Shown here: piece after piece, positions 30,111 through 39,223 of the stretch
Layout: each line of letters starts with the position of its first letter
Numbering within the stretch: the first letter of the stretch is position 1
Source of the DNA: JASLDZ01 sp965199975
Lineage (GTDB): Bacteria; Pseudomonadota; Alphaproteobacteria; Caulobacterales; Caulobacteraceae
DNA length: 64,000 nucleotides
Direction of reading: 5' to 3'
Assembly (NCBI GenBank): GCA_965199975.1
Contig: OZ241340.1
Span: 1,550,001-1,614,000, forward strand
The notes under the pieces: generated by a model
Seen by the model: the letters and a program-made list of their open reading frames with translations, nothing else
Database searches by the model: none
What the model was told of the DNA's origin: nothing
Position numbers and translations under genes: made by a program

Positions 30111-31556
30111 ATGGCCCCGCCTCTCGTGCTGCATTCCGACCGGCTGTTCCCCGCCGAGCCGCAGGTGCGAGCGATCGCGCGCGAGCTGTTCGCGGGCGTC
30201 GAGCGGCTGCCCATCGTCAGCCCGCACGGCCACGTGGACCCGCGCTGGTTCGCCACCGATGCGGCCTTCACCAACGCCACCGAGCTTCTGCTCGCGCCCG
30301 ACCACTACCTGTTCCGGATGCTGCGCAGCCAGGGCGTGGCGCTGGAGCGGCTGGGCGTGCCCGACCGCGAGGGCCGCGTGAACGCCGATCCGCGCGAGGC
30401 GTGGCGGCTGTTCGCCGCGCACTGGCCGCTGTTCCGCGGGACGCCCTCGGCCTTGTGGCTCGACCACGTATTCGCCGGGCTGTTCGGCTTGGAGGTGCGC
30501 TTAGGCCCCGCCGCCGCCGATCTCTACTTCGACCGCATCGGCGAGGCGCTGGCCACGCCCGCCTTTCGCCCCCGCGCGCTGTTCGACCGCTTCGGCATCG
30601 AAGTGCTGGCCACGACCGAAGGCGCGCTCGACCCGCTCGACGCGCACAAGGCGATCCGCGCCAGCGGCTGGGGCGGGCGGGTGATCACAACCTATCGGCC
30701 CGACGTGGTGATCGACCCTGAGCACGAGGACTTCCAGCGCGCGCTCGACGTCTTTTCCGCCCTCACCAACGAGGATGCGCGCAGCTGGAGCGGCTACCTC
30801 GCCGCCCACCGCCGCAGGCGCGCCGAGTTCCGCGCGATGGGCGCCACCGCCACCGACCACGGCCATGTCAGCGCCGCCACCGCCGACCTGCCCGCCGCGC
30901 AGGCGCAGGCGCTATTCGACCGGGTGCAGGCCGGCCGAGCCTCGGCGGCCGACGCCGAGCTGTTCCGCGCCCAGATGCTCACCGAGATGGCGCGCATGAG
31001 CGTGGACGACGGCATGGTGATGCAGCTGCATCCCGGGAGCCTGCGCAACCACGACGCCCGCCTTTTCGCCCGCTTCGGCCGCGACAAGGGCGCCGACATC
31101 CCGCTGGCCATCGACTACGTGGCCGCTCTTCGCCCTCTCCTCAATCGCTTCGGAGACGCGCCTGATTTCTCGCTGATCGTCTTCACCCTGGACGAGACGA
31201 CCTACGCCCGCGAACTGGCGCCGCTGGCCGGCGTCTATCCGGCGCTGAAGCTCGGTCCGGCCTGGTGGTTCAACGACAGCCCCGAGGGCATGCGCCGCTT
31301 CCGCGAGCTGTCCACCGAAACCGCCGGCTTCGCCAACACCACCGGCTTCAACGACGACACCCGCGCGCTGCTGTCCATCCCGGCGCGCCACGACATGGCC
31401 CGCCGCTGCGACTGCGCCTTCCTGGCGCGGCTGGTGGCCGAGCACCGCCTGACGCTGGACGAGGCTCACGAGGTGGCGCGAGAGCTCGCCCACGACCTGG
31501 CGGTGAAGGCCTACAAGCTCGACCGGCCGAAACCCGACCTCGCCGCAGCCGCATGA
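30111..31556 (+). CDS. uxaC: Uronate (glucuronate/galacturonate) isomerase
   Basis: 481 aa. Isomerises D-glucuronate to D-fructuronate. The amidohydrolase-fold UxaC signatures are visible: PIVSPHGHVDPRWFATD (metal-ligand H-x-H), DHYLFRMLRSQGV, ATTEGALDPLDAHKAIR, VITTYRPDVVID, MVMQLHPGSLRNH and AWWFNDSPEGMRRFRE. The start is ATG, 50-90 bp from the divergent fructuronate reductase. Its stop overlaps the kdgK ATG (ATGA), so isomerase and kinase are co-translated. Confidence 0.96.
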   Translation: MAPPLVLHSDRLFPAEPQVRAIARELFAGVERLPIVSPHGHVDPRWFATDAAFTNATELLLAPDHYLFRMLRSQGVALERLGVPDREGRVNADPREAWRLFAAHWPLFRGTPSALWLDHVFAGLFGLEVRLGPAAADLYFDRIGEALATPAFRPRALFDRFGIEVLATTEGALDPLDAHKAIRASGWGGRVITTYRPDVVIDPEHEDFQRALDVFSALTNEDARSWSGYLAAHRRRRAEFRAMGATATDHGHVSAATADLPAAQAQALFDRVQAGRASAADAELFRAQMLTEMARMSVDDGMVMQLHPGSLRNHDARLFARFGRDKGADIPLAIDYVAALRPLLNRFGDAPDFSLIVFTLDETTYARELAPLAGVYPALKLGPAWWFNDSPEGMRRFRELSTETAGFANTTGFNDDTRALLSIPARHDMARRCDCAFLARLVAEHRLTLDEAHEVARELAHDLAVKAYKLDRPKPDLAAAA

Positions 31557-32461
31557 AGCTGTGCTGCGCGGCCATCGGCGAATGCATGGTCGAGCTGCGA
31601 CCGCGGCCCGACGGCGCCTACGCCCGCGGCTTCGCCGGCGACGCCTACAACACCGCCGTCTACCTGCGGCGCGAGCTGGGGAAGGAGGGCGAGGTCGCCT
31701 TCGTCTCCGCCACCGGCGATGACGCGCTCAGCCTGCACATGCGCCGGGCGTGGGCGACGGAAGGAGTCGACGACCGGCTCGCCTTCACCGTCCCCGGCGG
31801 GACCCCCGGCCTCTACCTGATCGAGCTGGACGAGACGGGCGAGCGCGACTTCCTCTACTGGCGCAGCGCCTCGGCCGCGCGCGGCTGGCTGCGCGAACTG
31901 GTGCGCGCCGGTGGTGCGGACGCGCTGGCGGGCCTTGATCTCGTCTACCTGTCAGGGATTTCGCTCGCGATCCTGTCGCCCGAGGATCGCGCGGCGGCCC
32001 TGGCCCTGCTGGCCGCCCTGCGCGGGCGCGTGGGCCGCATCGCCTTCGATCCCAACGTGCGCCCGCGCCTCTGGCCCGATCTCGCCACGGCCGCCGCCGT
32101 CGTGGAGGCCGCCGCCGCCCTGTCCGACATAGTGCTCCCCAGCATGCAGGACGGCGAGCTGCTCTGGGGCGAGCGCGATCCGGCGCGCCAACTCGTGCGC
32201 TGGCGCGCGCTCGGCGCAGCCGAAGCGGCGCTGACGCTCGCCGCCGACGGCGCGGTGCTCAGCTGGGGCGCGGAGACGGCCCGGCTTTCGGCGGCGCCCG
32301 CGGCTCGGGTGGTGGACACCTCCGGCGCCGGCGACAGCTTCAACGCCGCCTACCTCGCCGCCCGCCTGCGTGGCGACCGCCCGCTCGTCGCGGCCGAACA
32401 CGCCCTGCGCCTGGCGGCCCAGGTCGTGGGCGCCCCCGGCGCGATCCTGCTGCGCGCTTGA
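31553..32461 (+). CDS. kdgK: 2-dehydro-3-deoxygluconate kinase
   Basis: 302 aa PfkB-family sugar kinase that turns KDG into KDPG, the entry to the Entner-Doudoroff aldolase step. The first signature is GFAGDAYNTAVYLRRE (the N-terminal PfkB Gly-rich motif), followed by FDPNVRPRLWP and the second signature with the catalytic base, DTSGAGDSFNAAYLAARL. VYLSGISLAIL fits KDG kinases. It overlaps uxaC by 4 bp. No KDPG aldolase is encoded in the window, so that step must be supplied elsewhere. It converges with the GH2 gene. Confidence 0.92.
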   Translation: MKLCCAAIGECMVELRPRPDGAYARGFAGDAYNTAVYLRRELGKEGEVAFVSATGDDALSLHMRRAWATEGVDDRLAFTVPGGTPGLYLIELDETGERDFLYWRSASAARGWLRELVRAGGADALAGLDLVYLSGISLAILSPEDRAAALALLAALRGRVGRIAFDPNVRPRLWPDLATAAAVVEAAAALSDIVLPSMQDGELLWGERDPARQLVRWRALGAAEAALTLAADGAVLSWGAETARLSAAPAARVVDTSGAGDSFNAAYLAARLRGDRPLVAAEHALRLAAQVVGAPGAILLRA

Positions 32462-32518
32462 GGCGGTGGGGCGCTCCCGCGGCCGCCGCCGGACGTGAAG
32501 CGTGCGGGTGGCGCAGCC

Positions 32519-34435
32519 TCAGACCTTCCATAGCTCGCGAAGGCGGTGGGCGACGAGTTTGGGGCGGCGGTCGCGGGTGAAGGCGCCCTTCTGGTTGAGG
32601 CCCTCGACGCGCATGACGCTCTGCACCGCCTTGAAGTCGGCGAAGGCCCACGGGTGGGTTCCGACCACATAGGGGTGGCGGCGCAGCACCCGCCAGTATT
32701 CGGCCACGAGCTCGGCCTGGTACTCCTCGGTCCACATCACCGGCGGCTGACTGTGCGCGCCCGCCAGCGCGTCGGCGCCGAACTCGGTGTAGACGATGGG
32801 CTTGTCGCCGTGGCGGGTGCGCAGGGCGGTGACCTCGGTCTCCAGCGCCTGCGCAGCGGCGTCGAGCCGGCCGGAGACGGCGTACCAGCCGAAATAGCTG
32901 TTGGTGCAGATCACATCGCCCTGCCCCACCCACTCGGCCGGGCCGCCCTGCACGCTGACGAGCGCGACGGGACGCGTGGGGTCGGCCGCGCGCACCGCGG
33001 CGAACAGGCGGCGGAATACGCGGGTTCCGACCTCGACGGCGCCCGCCGGGGCGGGGTCGCTGGTGTGAAACGGCTTGAGGATCGGCTCGTTGGCCACCGA
33101 CCACAGGATCACGCAGGCGTGGTTCTTGTCGCGCGCCACGAGCTCGCCCATCGCCCGCTCCAGCTGAACGGCGCGGCGCTCGACCACCGCGGGCGCATCG
33201 CCGAACACGAATGAGACGCCCGGGCCCTCGGCTATCACCAGGAAGCCGTAGCGGTCGGCCAGCATCATCGCCTCTTCGCTGTAGGGGTAGTGCGAGGTGC
33301 GGAAGCTGTTGGCGCCGACCCACTTGAGCAGCTCGAAGTCGCGCACCAAGACGGGCAGGTCGAGGCCCTTGCCATGGATGATGAAATCCTCATGCTTGCC
33401 GAAGCCCTTGAGGAAGACGGGGTCGCCGTTGAGCAGGATGCGGCTGCCGTCAACCTTCACCGTGCGCAGGCCGACAGGCATCCGATAGACGTCGAGCGGC
33501 CGAGCGCCGCCGCCGAGGTTGATGGTGAGCGTGTGCAGGAAGGGATCGGCCGGGCTCCAAGCGCGCACGCCTGGCACGTTCAGCCGCACCTCGCCCCGCC
33601 CGACGCGCAGCTCGCCGCGCGCGACTACGGGCGCGCCCGAGCCCTCCAGCCGCAGCTCGACCGGGCCCGACCAGCCCCCCGAGGCCTCCAGCGCCACCGT
33701 GACCTGCGCCTGGCCGCCCGCCAGCGACGTGGTGACCACGGTGAGGTCGCGCAGGTGGGCGTCTGGCAGCTCCTGCAGCCACACCTGGCGGTGGAGGCCA
33801 GCGTAGGGGAAGAAGTCGTAGGTGGTCTTCGGAAAGTCTTCCTGGGTGTAGTGGAAGGCCGTCGGGTCGGCGCTGGCCGGCACGCGGTCGAGCTTGAGTT
33901 CGTTCTCCACTCGCACGATCAGGCGGTTGGCTTCGCCCGGGCGCGCGATGGCGGTGACGTCGAAAGCGAAGGGTAGGTGACCGCCTTCGTGGACGCCGAG
34001 CTTCACCCCATTGAGCCAGACGTCGGCGCGGTACATGGCCGAGCCGAAGCGGATCAACATGCGCCGACCGGGGGAGGGGGGCGCGACCCACAGATCGGTT
34101 TCGCACCAGGCGGGGCCGAAGTATTCGGCCAAGTCGTCGAAAAGGTCGTTCCAGCTGCACGGCACGGGGATGGTGCGCGCCTCCTGCAGGCCATCGAACC
34201 ATCGCGCCGCAACGCCGGCATCCTTCGGATCAGGTTTGAAGCGCCACAGGCCGGAGAGGTCGCGCGTGGTGCGGGTGGCGCTTTCGTGCGGGAAGAGCAG
34301 CGTCACCGCCGCTGCGGACGCCGCCGGGTGGGCCGACGCGTGGCTGGAGGTGACCAGCGCCGCGGCCGCACCCGCCGCGCCGAAAGCGCCTCGCCGCGTC
34401 AGCCCCGTGCCGCTCGCGCCATCAGCTTCGGTCAT
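32519..34435 (-). CDS. Tat-exported beta-glucuronidase (GH2)
   Basis: 638 aa. Sandwich domains (LSGLWRFKPDP, YRADVWLNGVKLGVHEGGHLP, WSPADPFLHTLTI) lead to a TIM barrel (RTSHYPYSEEAMMLADRYG). The acid/base is Glu450 in SVANEP and the nucleophile is Glu551 in YTEFGAD. Near the end NQKGAFTRDRRPK carries the N-x-K motif that in Escherichia coli GUS contacts the uronate carboxylate, which is good evidence for glucuronide specificity. The N-terminus has a twin-arginine signal (LTRRGAFGAAGAAAAL...ASA), so it works in the periplasm. It is divergent from the mannonate dehydratase and probably under the same operator. Confidence 0.93.
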   Translation of the reverse strand: MTEADGASGTGLTRRGAFGAAGAAAALVTSSHASAHPAASAAAVTLLFPHESATRTTRDLSGLWRFKPDPKDAGVAARWFDGLQEARTIPVPCSWNDLFDDLAEYFGPAWCETDLWVAPPSPGRRMLIRFGSAMYRADVWLNGVKLGVHEGGHLPFAFDVTAIARPGEANRLIVRVENELKLDRVPASADPTAFHYTQEDFPKTTYDFFPYAGLHRQVWLQELPDAHLRDLTVVTTSLAGGQAQVTVALEASGGWSGPVELRLEGSGAPVVARGELRVGRGEVRLNVPGVRAWSPADPFLHTLTINLGGGARPLDVYRMPVGLRTVKVDGSRILLNGDPVFLKGFGKHEDFIIHGKGLDLPVLVRDFELLKWVGANSFRTSHYPYSEEAMMLADRYGFLVIAEGPGVSFVFGDAPAVVERRAVQLERAMGELVARDKNHACVILWSVANEPILKPFHTSDPAPAGAVEVGTRVFRRLFAAVRAADPTRPVALVSVQGGPAEWVGQGDVICTNSYFGWYAVSGRLDAAAQALETEVTALRTRHGDKPIVYTEFGADALAGAHSQPPVMWTEEYQAELVAEYWRVLRRHPYVVGTHPWAFADFKAVQSVMRVEGLNQKGAFTRDRRPKLVAHRLRELWKV

Positions 34436-34462
34436 GTCGTTCTCCTGCCGCCGACGACCCTA

Positions 34463-34488
34463 ATCTGGTCAAGCCAATCTGGACAAGG
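34463..34488. promoter_or_regulatory. Candidate island operator B with direct repeat (AATCTGGTCAAG / AATCTGGACAAG)
   Basis: Two 12-mers differing at one base, 14 bp apart, in the gap between the divergent GH2 and mannonate dehydratase genes. The first contains TGGTCAAGCCA, close to the motif at the other island genes. Confidence 0.45.
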
Positions 34489-34559
34489 CGCCCGGTGCGT
34501 GGCTATCTCCGAGAGCGGGGCGGCGCGGCGCGGCGGCCCCTCCGCTGGGAGGCCGAGCA

Positions 34560-35777
34560 GTGAAGCCCATGCGGATCACGGGCGCGCGTGTCATCGTCTG
34601 CTCGCCCGGGCGCAACTTCGTCACGCTGAAGATCGAGACTGACGCGGGGATCTCCGGCATTGGCGACGCCACGCTGAACGGGCGCGAGAAGGCGGTGGTC
34701 GCCTACCTGGAGGATCACGTGATCCCCGCCCTGATCGGACGCGACGCGCGCCGTATCGAGGACACCTGGCAGTACCTCTACCGCGGCTCGTACTGGCGGC
34801 GTGGCCCGGTGACCATGCGCGCCATCGCGGCGGTCGACGTGGCGTTATGGGATATCAAGGGCAAGGCGCTGGGCGCACCGATCTACGACCTGTTGGGCGG
34901 GCCGAGCCGCGACGGGGTGTTGGTCTACGGCCACGCCAACGGAGCCGACGTCGTCGAGACCGGCGATGCGGTCGCTAGATATCTTGAGCAGGGCTACAAA
35001 GCGGTACGGGCGCAATCGGGAGTGCCGGGCGTCGAACTCGCCTATGGCGTCGGGCGTGGTGACATGTACTACGAGCCGGCCGATGCTGCGCTCCCCACCG
35101 AGACGAGCTGGGACACGCCGGCCTACCTTCGCTTCGTCCCCAAGCTATTCGAGGCGTTGCGCGATCGGTTCGGTTCCGAACCGCTCCTGCTGCACGACGT
35201 GCACCACAGGCTGACGCCAATGGAGGCGGCGCGGCTCGGCAAGTCGCTCGAACCCTATGATTTGTTCTGGCTGGAGGACGCCACCCCGGCCGAGAACCAG
35301 GAGGCGTTCCGCCTGATCCGCCGCCACACCACCATTCCGCTCGCCGTGGGCGAGATCTTCAACTCGCTATGGGACTGCAAAGACCTGATCCAGGAGCAGC
35401 TGATCGACTACATCCGCGCCACCGTGGTCGGGGCGGGCGGTCTGACCCATCTGCGCCGCATCGCCGATTTCGCCTCGGTCTGGCAGGTGCGCACCGGCTG
35501 CCACGGCGCCACCGACCTCTCGCCCGTGACCATGGGCGCGGCGCTGCACTTCGACACCTGGGCTCCCAATTTTGGTCTGCAGGAATACATGCGCCACACG
35601 CCGGAGACCGATGCTGTGTTTCCCCACGCCTACAGCTTTGCTGATGGCTTCCTGCGCCCGGGCGAGGCCCCCGGCCACGGAGTAGAGATCGACGAGGCGC
35701 TGGCCACCCAATTTCCTTACGCGCCCAGGCAGCTGCCCGTCGCCCGTCTCACCGATGGGACCATGTGGAACTGGTGA
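34560..35777 (+). CDS. manD: D-mannonate dehydratase, enolase-superfamily ManD type
   Basis: 405 aa. Dehydrates D-mannonate to 2-keto-3-deoxygluconate. It belongs to the mandelate racemase/enolase fold, not the UxuA fold. Evidence is YRGSYWRRGPVTMRAIAAVDVALWDIKGKALG, the metal ligands in LLHDVHHRLTPMEAARLG, FWLEDATPAENQEAF and AVGEIF, and TGCHGATDLSPV near the end. The long loop with GDMYYEPAD is typical of ManD/RspA proteins. Context (fructuronate reductase making mannonate, KDG kinase consuming the product) supports true mannonate dehydratase rather than gluconate dehydratase. The start is GTG; ATG nine bases on is a close alternative. Confidence 0.92.
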   Translation: MKPMRITGARVIVCSPGRNFVTLKIETDAGISGIGDATLNGREKAVVAYLEDHVIPALIGRDARRIEDTWQYLYRGSYWRRGPVTMRAIAAVDVALWDIKGKALGAPIYDLLGGPSRDGVLVYGHANGADVVETGDAVARYLEQGYKAVRAQSGVPGVELAYGVGRGDMYYEPADAALPTETSWDTPAYLRFVPKLFEALRDRFGSEPLLLHDVHHRLTPMEAARLGKSLEPYDLFWLEDATPAENQEAFRLIRRHTTIPLAVGEIFNSLWDCKDLIQEQLIDYIRATVVGAGGLTHLRRIADFASVWQVRTGCHGATDLSPVTMGAALHFDTWAPNFGLQEYMRHTPETDAVFPHAYSFADGFLRPGEAPGHGVEIDEALATQFPYAPRQLPVARLTDGTMWNW

Positions 35778-35827
35778 GCAGACCGTTCAGAGGTGGCAAG
35801 GCCGCTCACGCGCCGCATATTGTCACC

Positions 35828-35836
35828 GGCCTGACC
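35828..35836 (-). promoter_or_regulatory. Candidate island operator C (TGGTCAGGCC on minus strand) before the TonB receptor
   Basis: GGTCAGGCC read on the minus strand, 60 bp upstream of the receptor ATG in a 118-bp gap. Identical to sites D1 and D2. Confidence 0.45.
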
Positions 35837-35895
35837 ACCTGTTAGCTTCTCTGTGAACGGCGCGTGATGACGCCGAATATTTGGGGAGCGAAACG

Positions 35896-38187
35896 ATGCG
35901 CGATCGCCTGCTCAACGGCGTGTGCCTGTCAGGCCTCACGGCGCTCGTGGCCGGCGGCGCGGCGGCGCAGACCACCAGCGGGCCTCCCGCCCAGTCGCCC
36001 ATCCCCACGCAGACGGCGGCGGCCTCCACCCGTGCGGACGACACGGCCCAGCCCATCGGCGAGATCGTCGTCACCGCAAACAAGCGCGCAGAGAACGTGC
36101 AGGACGTGCCGGCCGCGGTGCAGGCCATCAGCGGCGCCGCCCTGCGCCAGGCCTCGGTGGTGGATTTCACCAGCCTCAACCGCGTAGCGCCGGCTTTGGT
36201 CATCCGCCCCGCCGAGCAGCCGGTGAACTCCGACGTGTCGATCCGCGGCATCGGCACCAACGCCTTCTCCATCGGCGTGGAGCCCTCGGTCGCCGTGCAG
36301 ATCGACGACGTTCCCATCGCCATCGAGGCCCGCGCCTTCACCGGCCTCAACGACGTCGAGCGTGTAGAGGTGCTGCAGGGCCCGCAGTCGACGCTCTATG
36401 GCAAGGCCGCCTCGGCCGGCCTGATCAACATCGTGACGCCCCAGCCCACCCGCGTGCTGACTGGCCGCATAGACGCCTTCGTCACCGGCGACGGCGAGCA
36501 GAGCGTTTCAGGCGTCGTCTCCGGCCCGATCACCGATACGCTGAGCTATCGTGTGGCCGCCACGTGGGACCACTTCGACGGCAATGTGAAGAACCTCTTC
36601 AACGGCCACGACATCAACGGGCGCGACTCGGTCGACGTCTACGCCAAGTTGGCTTGGAAGCCGACCTCCAAGTTCCAGGCGACGCTGGGGCTAAACTACG
36701 ATCCGGGCTCCAACACCATTGGCAGGCCCTTCATCGCGCTCTCGCCCAACGCACTCCTGCGCGGAAATCCGCTGTTGCCCCCGACGGTATGGGCCCCGGG
36801 CGTGGTGGCCGGTCCTGATAACACCGACGTCAGCAACAACTACGAGTCCGGCAACCGCTTCGCCGACCTGGGCCAGTCGCTGCGCATGTCCTACGACTTC
36901 GGCTGGGCGACGTTGCTTTCGATCACCAGCCACGAATTCTATTTCCTCAAGGACCGGCTGGACGTCGACGAAGGATCCTCGCCCATCATCGACAACCGGC
37001 AGGACGCCGGAAAGTTCACCGCCGAGCAGGTGACGCAGGAGCTTCGGCTGGTCTCGCCCTCTGCGCAGCGGCTGCGCTACGCAGCCGGCCTGTTCTACGC
37101 CAATGACGACTATACCCGCGCCTTCAAGCGCGGCCCGTTCTTCTCGGTGGCGAACTGGTACGCCACGGCCGGGAGCGAGCAGGAGGCGGTGTTCGGCCAA
37201 CTCGACTACGACCTCCTCCCCGACACAACTCTGACCGGCGGCGCCCGATACCAGCACGAGCGGGTGAGCTATACCTACCTCGACATCTTCAACGGCCACG
37301 CCTTTTTCAACGGCGCGTCGCCGGACGACTTCTTCACCTACAAGTTCGCCGTCAACCACAAATTCACCAGCAATATCAGCACTTACTTTTCCTACACCAC
37401 CGGCCACAAGGGTGAGACCTACGATCTCACCACCGGCTTCAACCGCAACCGCCAGCTCGGCGGGCCGGTGCTGCCGGAGACCTCGGAAAGCTACGAAGGC
37501 GGCCTTCGGTCACAGTTCTTCCGCCGACGGTTGACGCTGAATTTGACCTATTTCAACGCCACCTACGACAATCTGCAGGCGCAGGGCATCGAGACCTTGC
37601 CGGATGGTACGCAGAACTATCGCCTCGCCAATGTCGGACGAGTGGGTCTGCAGGGCGTGGAGTTCGAATCCGCTGCGCACATCGACAAGTTGAATGCGGG
37701 CTTCAACGTGGCCTGGCTCGACGCCAATATCGACTCCTTCCCCTTCGCACAGTGCTATCCCCTGCAGACCGCCGCCCAAGGCTGCACCGGCACGCCCGCC
37801 TTTCAGAATCTGAAGGGGCGCACGCCGCCACAAGCGCCCAAGTGGAAGTTCTCCCTGAACGCCGACTACCACCACAGCCTCGGCAGGCTGCCGTTCGAAG
37901 GTGTGGTCTCGGGGGTGTATTCGTATCAAAGTCTGGTGAACTACAGCCTGAACCAGGATCCTCGCACCATCCAGCCCGCATACGGTATTCTAAACCTGTC
38001 GTTCGGCATCCGTAATCCGGAGCAGCATTGGGAGTTGATGGGCTTCGTTAACAACGCGACGAACGAACATTACTACATCAATATCTTCGACTCACTGGGA
38101 ACCTACAATAACCAGACGGCCACACAGGTGATCACGCCGCGCGATTTCGGGCGCTACGCCGGGGTGCGCGCCTCCTACAGCTTCTGA
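35896..38187 (+). CDS. TonB-dependent outer-membrane receptor
   Basis: 763 aa. There is a signal peptide (MRDRLLNGVCLSGLTALVAGGAAAQ), a TonB box IGEIVVTANKR and a plug domain (DVPAAVQAISGAALRQ, SIRGIGTNAFS, VERVEVLQGPQSTLYGKAASAGLINIVT). A 22-strand barrel ends FGRYAGVRASYSF with the C-terminal aromatic. The size and plug wording fit the carbohydrate/aromatic TonB receptors abundant in Caulobacter and Sphingomonas. Its position after mannonate dehydratase and a shared operator-like site suggest it imports the glucuronide ligand. ATG at 35896 with GGGGAGCG upstream is preferred over TTG at 35881. Confidence 0.92.
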   Translation: MRDRLLNGVCLSGLTALVAGGAAAQTTSGPPAQSPIPTQTAAASTRADDTAQPIGEIVVTANKRAENVQDVPAAVQAISGAALRQASVVDFTSLNRVAPALVIRPAEQPVNSDVSIRGIGTNAFSIGVEPSVAVQIDDVPIAIEARAFTGLNDVERVEVLQGPQSTLYGKAASAGLINIVTPQPTRVLTGRIDAFVTGDGEQSVSGVVSGPITDTLSYRVAATWDHFDGNVKNLFNGHDINGRDSVDVYAKLAWKPTSKFQATLGLNYDPGSNTIGRPFIALSPNALLRGNPLLPPTVWAPGVVAGPDNTDVSNNYESGNRFADLGQSLRMSYDFGWATLLSITSHEFYFLKDRLDVDEGSSPIIDNRQDAGKFTAEQVTQELRLVSPSAQRLRYAAGLFYANDDYTRAFKRGPFFSVANWYATAGSEQEAVFGQLDYDLLPDTTLTGGARYQHERVSYTYLDIFNGHAFFNGASPDDFFTYKFAVNHKFTSNISTYFSYTTGHKGETYDLTTGFNRNRQLGGPVLPETSESYEGGLRSQFFRRRLTLNLTYFNATYDNLQAQGIETLPDGTQNYRLANVGRVGLQGVEFESAAHIDKLNAGFNVAWLDANIDSFPFAQCYPLQTAAQGCTGTPAFQNLKGRTPPQAPKWKFSLNADYHHSLGRLPFEGVVSGVYSYQSLVNYSLNQDPRTIQPAYGILNLSFGIRNPEQHWELMGFVNNATNEHYYINIFDSLGTYNNQTATQVITPRDFGRYAGVRASYSF

Positions 38188-38206
38188 GCGCCAAAGGGCG
38201 GTTCCT

Positions 38207-38242
38207 AAGCGCCGCCGCTGCGCTGGCGCTCAGGCGGCGCTT
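38207..38242 (+). terminator. Terminator-like hairpin after the TonB receptor
   Basis: AAGCGCCGCC and GGCGGCGCTT form a perfect 10-bp stem around a 16-nt loop, starting 20 bp after the receptor stop. Only two Ts follow, so termination efficiency is uncertain. Confidence 0.55.
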
Positions 38243-38330
38243 GCCGCGTGGTACCCACGGCTGAACGCCAGGCGTGGTTATCGTCGGTTAATCCCCGTCG
38301 CCTATCCCGGGCGAGAAGTGGGAGGGAAGC

Positions 38331-39209
38331 GTGCGGTTTGCCGGACTCTGCGGGTGCGCGCTGGCGATGACAGCGCTGACAGCATCCGCGGTGCATTCGG
38401 CGGACATTACGCCCTCGGGCAAGCTCCTCCTGACTGACGGCGTCGCCGCCGTCGAGGGTGAGGCCGGCGGCGGCTTGGCCGCCTGGTCGGTGATCGCCGG
38501 CGGGGCGACCTTGGACGGCGTGGGCGTGCGCGCGCACGCCACCTACGTCTCGACGCCCGATTTCTCGCTGGCCACGGGCGGCGCGGCGGTGGGCCTCTTC
38601 GACCGGCTCGAGCTGTCGTACACGCGTCAGGCCTTCGACACGGGGCGGGCGGGCGCCGCGCTCGGCCTGGGTCGCGGCTTCACCTTCGACCAGGACATCG
38701 TGGGCGCAAAGGTCCGCATCCTGGGCGACGCGATCTACGACCAGGACCGGCTCCTGCCCCAGGTCGCGCTCGGCGTGCAGTACAAGTCGAACGATCGCTC
38801 GGCGATCGTCCACGCGGTGGGCGCACGGCGCGACAGCGGGGTGGACGTCTACCTCGCCGCGACCAAGCTCTTCCTCGCCCAGGGGGTGCTGTTGAGCGGC
38901 GCGGTGCGGGCCACCCAGGCGAACCAGTTCGGGCTGCTGGGCTTCGGCGGCGACCGCCACGACGGCTATTCGGCGCAGTTCGAGGGCTCCGCAGCCTATC
39001 TGCTGACCCGCCGCTTCGTCGTCGGCGCCGAGGTTCGCACCAAGCCGGACAACTTGCGGTTCGCCCACGAGGGCGACGCCTACGACGTGTTCGGCGCCTA
39101 CGCTTTCAACAAGATCGTGTCGCTGACGGTGGCCTACGTCGATCTTGGCCCGATCGCGACCTTCGCCGGCCAGCGGGGCGCCTACGTCTCGCTGGAGGCC
39201 GGCTTCTGA
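38331..39209 (+). CDS. DUF3034 family exported protein (predicted outer-membrane beta-barrel-like)
   Basis: 292 aa with a signal peptide (MRFAGLCGCALAMTALTASAVHSA). The mature part follows the DUF3034 pattern: SGKLLLTDGVAAVEGEAGGGL, FDRLELSYTRQAFDT, LGLGRGFTFDQDIVGAKVR, LPQVALGVQYKSND, VYLAATKLFLAQGVLLSG and QANQFGLLGFGGDR. It ends in an aromatic (LEAGF), like an outer-membrane barrel. The function of the family is unknown. The GTG start has GGGAGGGA nearby. It is the first gene of a four-gene operon with a globin, a cupredoxin-like protein and an EAL phosphodiesterase. Confidence 0.85.
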   Translation: MRFAGLCGCALAMTALTASAVHSADITPSGKLLLTDGVAAVEGEAGGGLAAWSVIAGGATLDGVGVRAHATYVSTPDFSLATGGAAVGLFDRLELSYTRQAFDTGRAGAALGLGRGFTFDQDIVGAKVRILGDAIYDQDRLLPQVALGVQYKSNDRSAIVHAVGARRDSGVDVYLAATKLFLAQGVLLSGAVRATQANQFGLLGFGGDRHDGYSAQFEGSAAYLLTRRFVVGAEVRTKPDNLRFAHEGDAYDVFGAYAFNKIVSLTVAYVDLGPIATFAGQRGAYVSLEAGF

Positions 39210-39223
39210 GGCGGAGATCGGGG

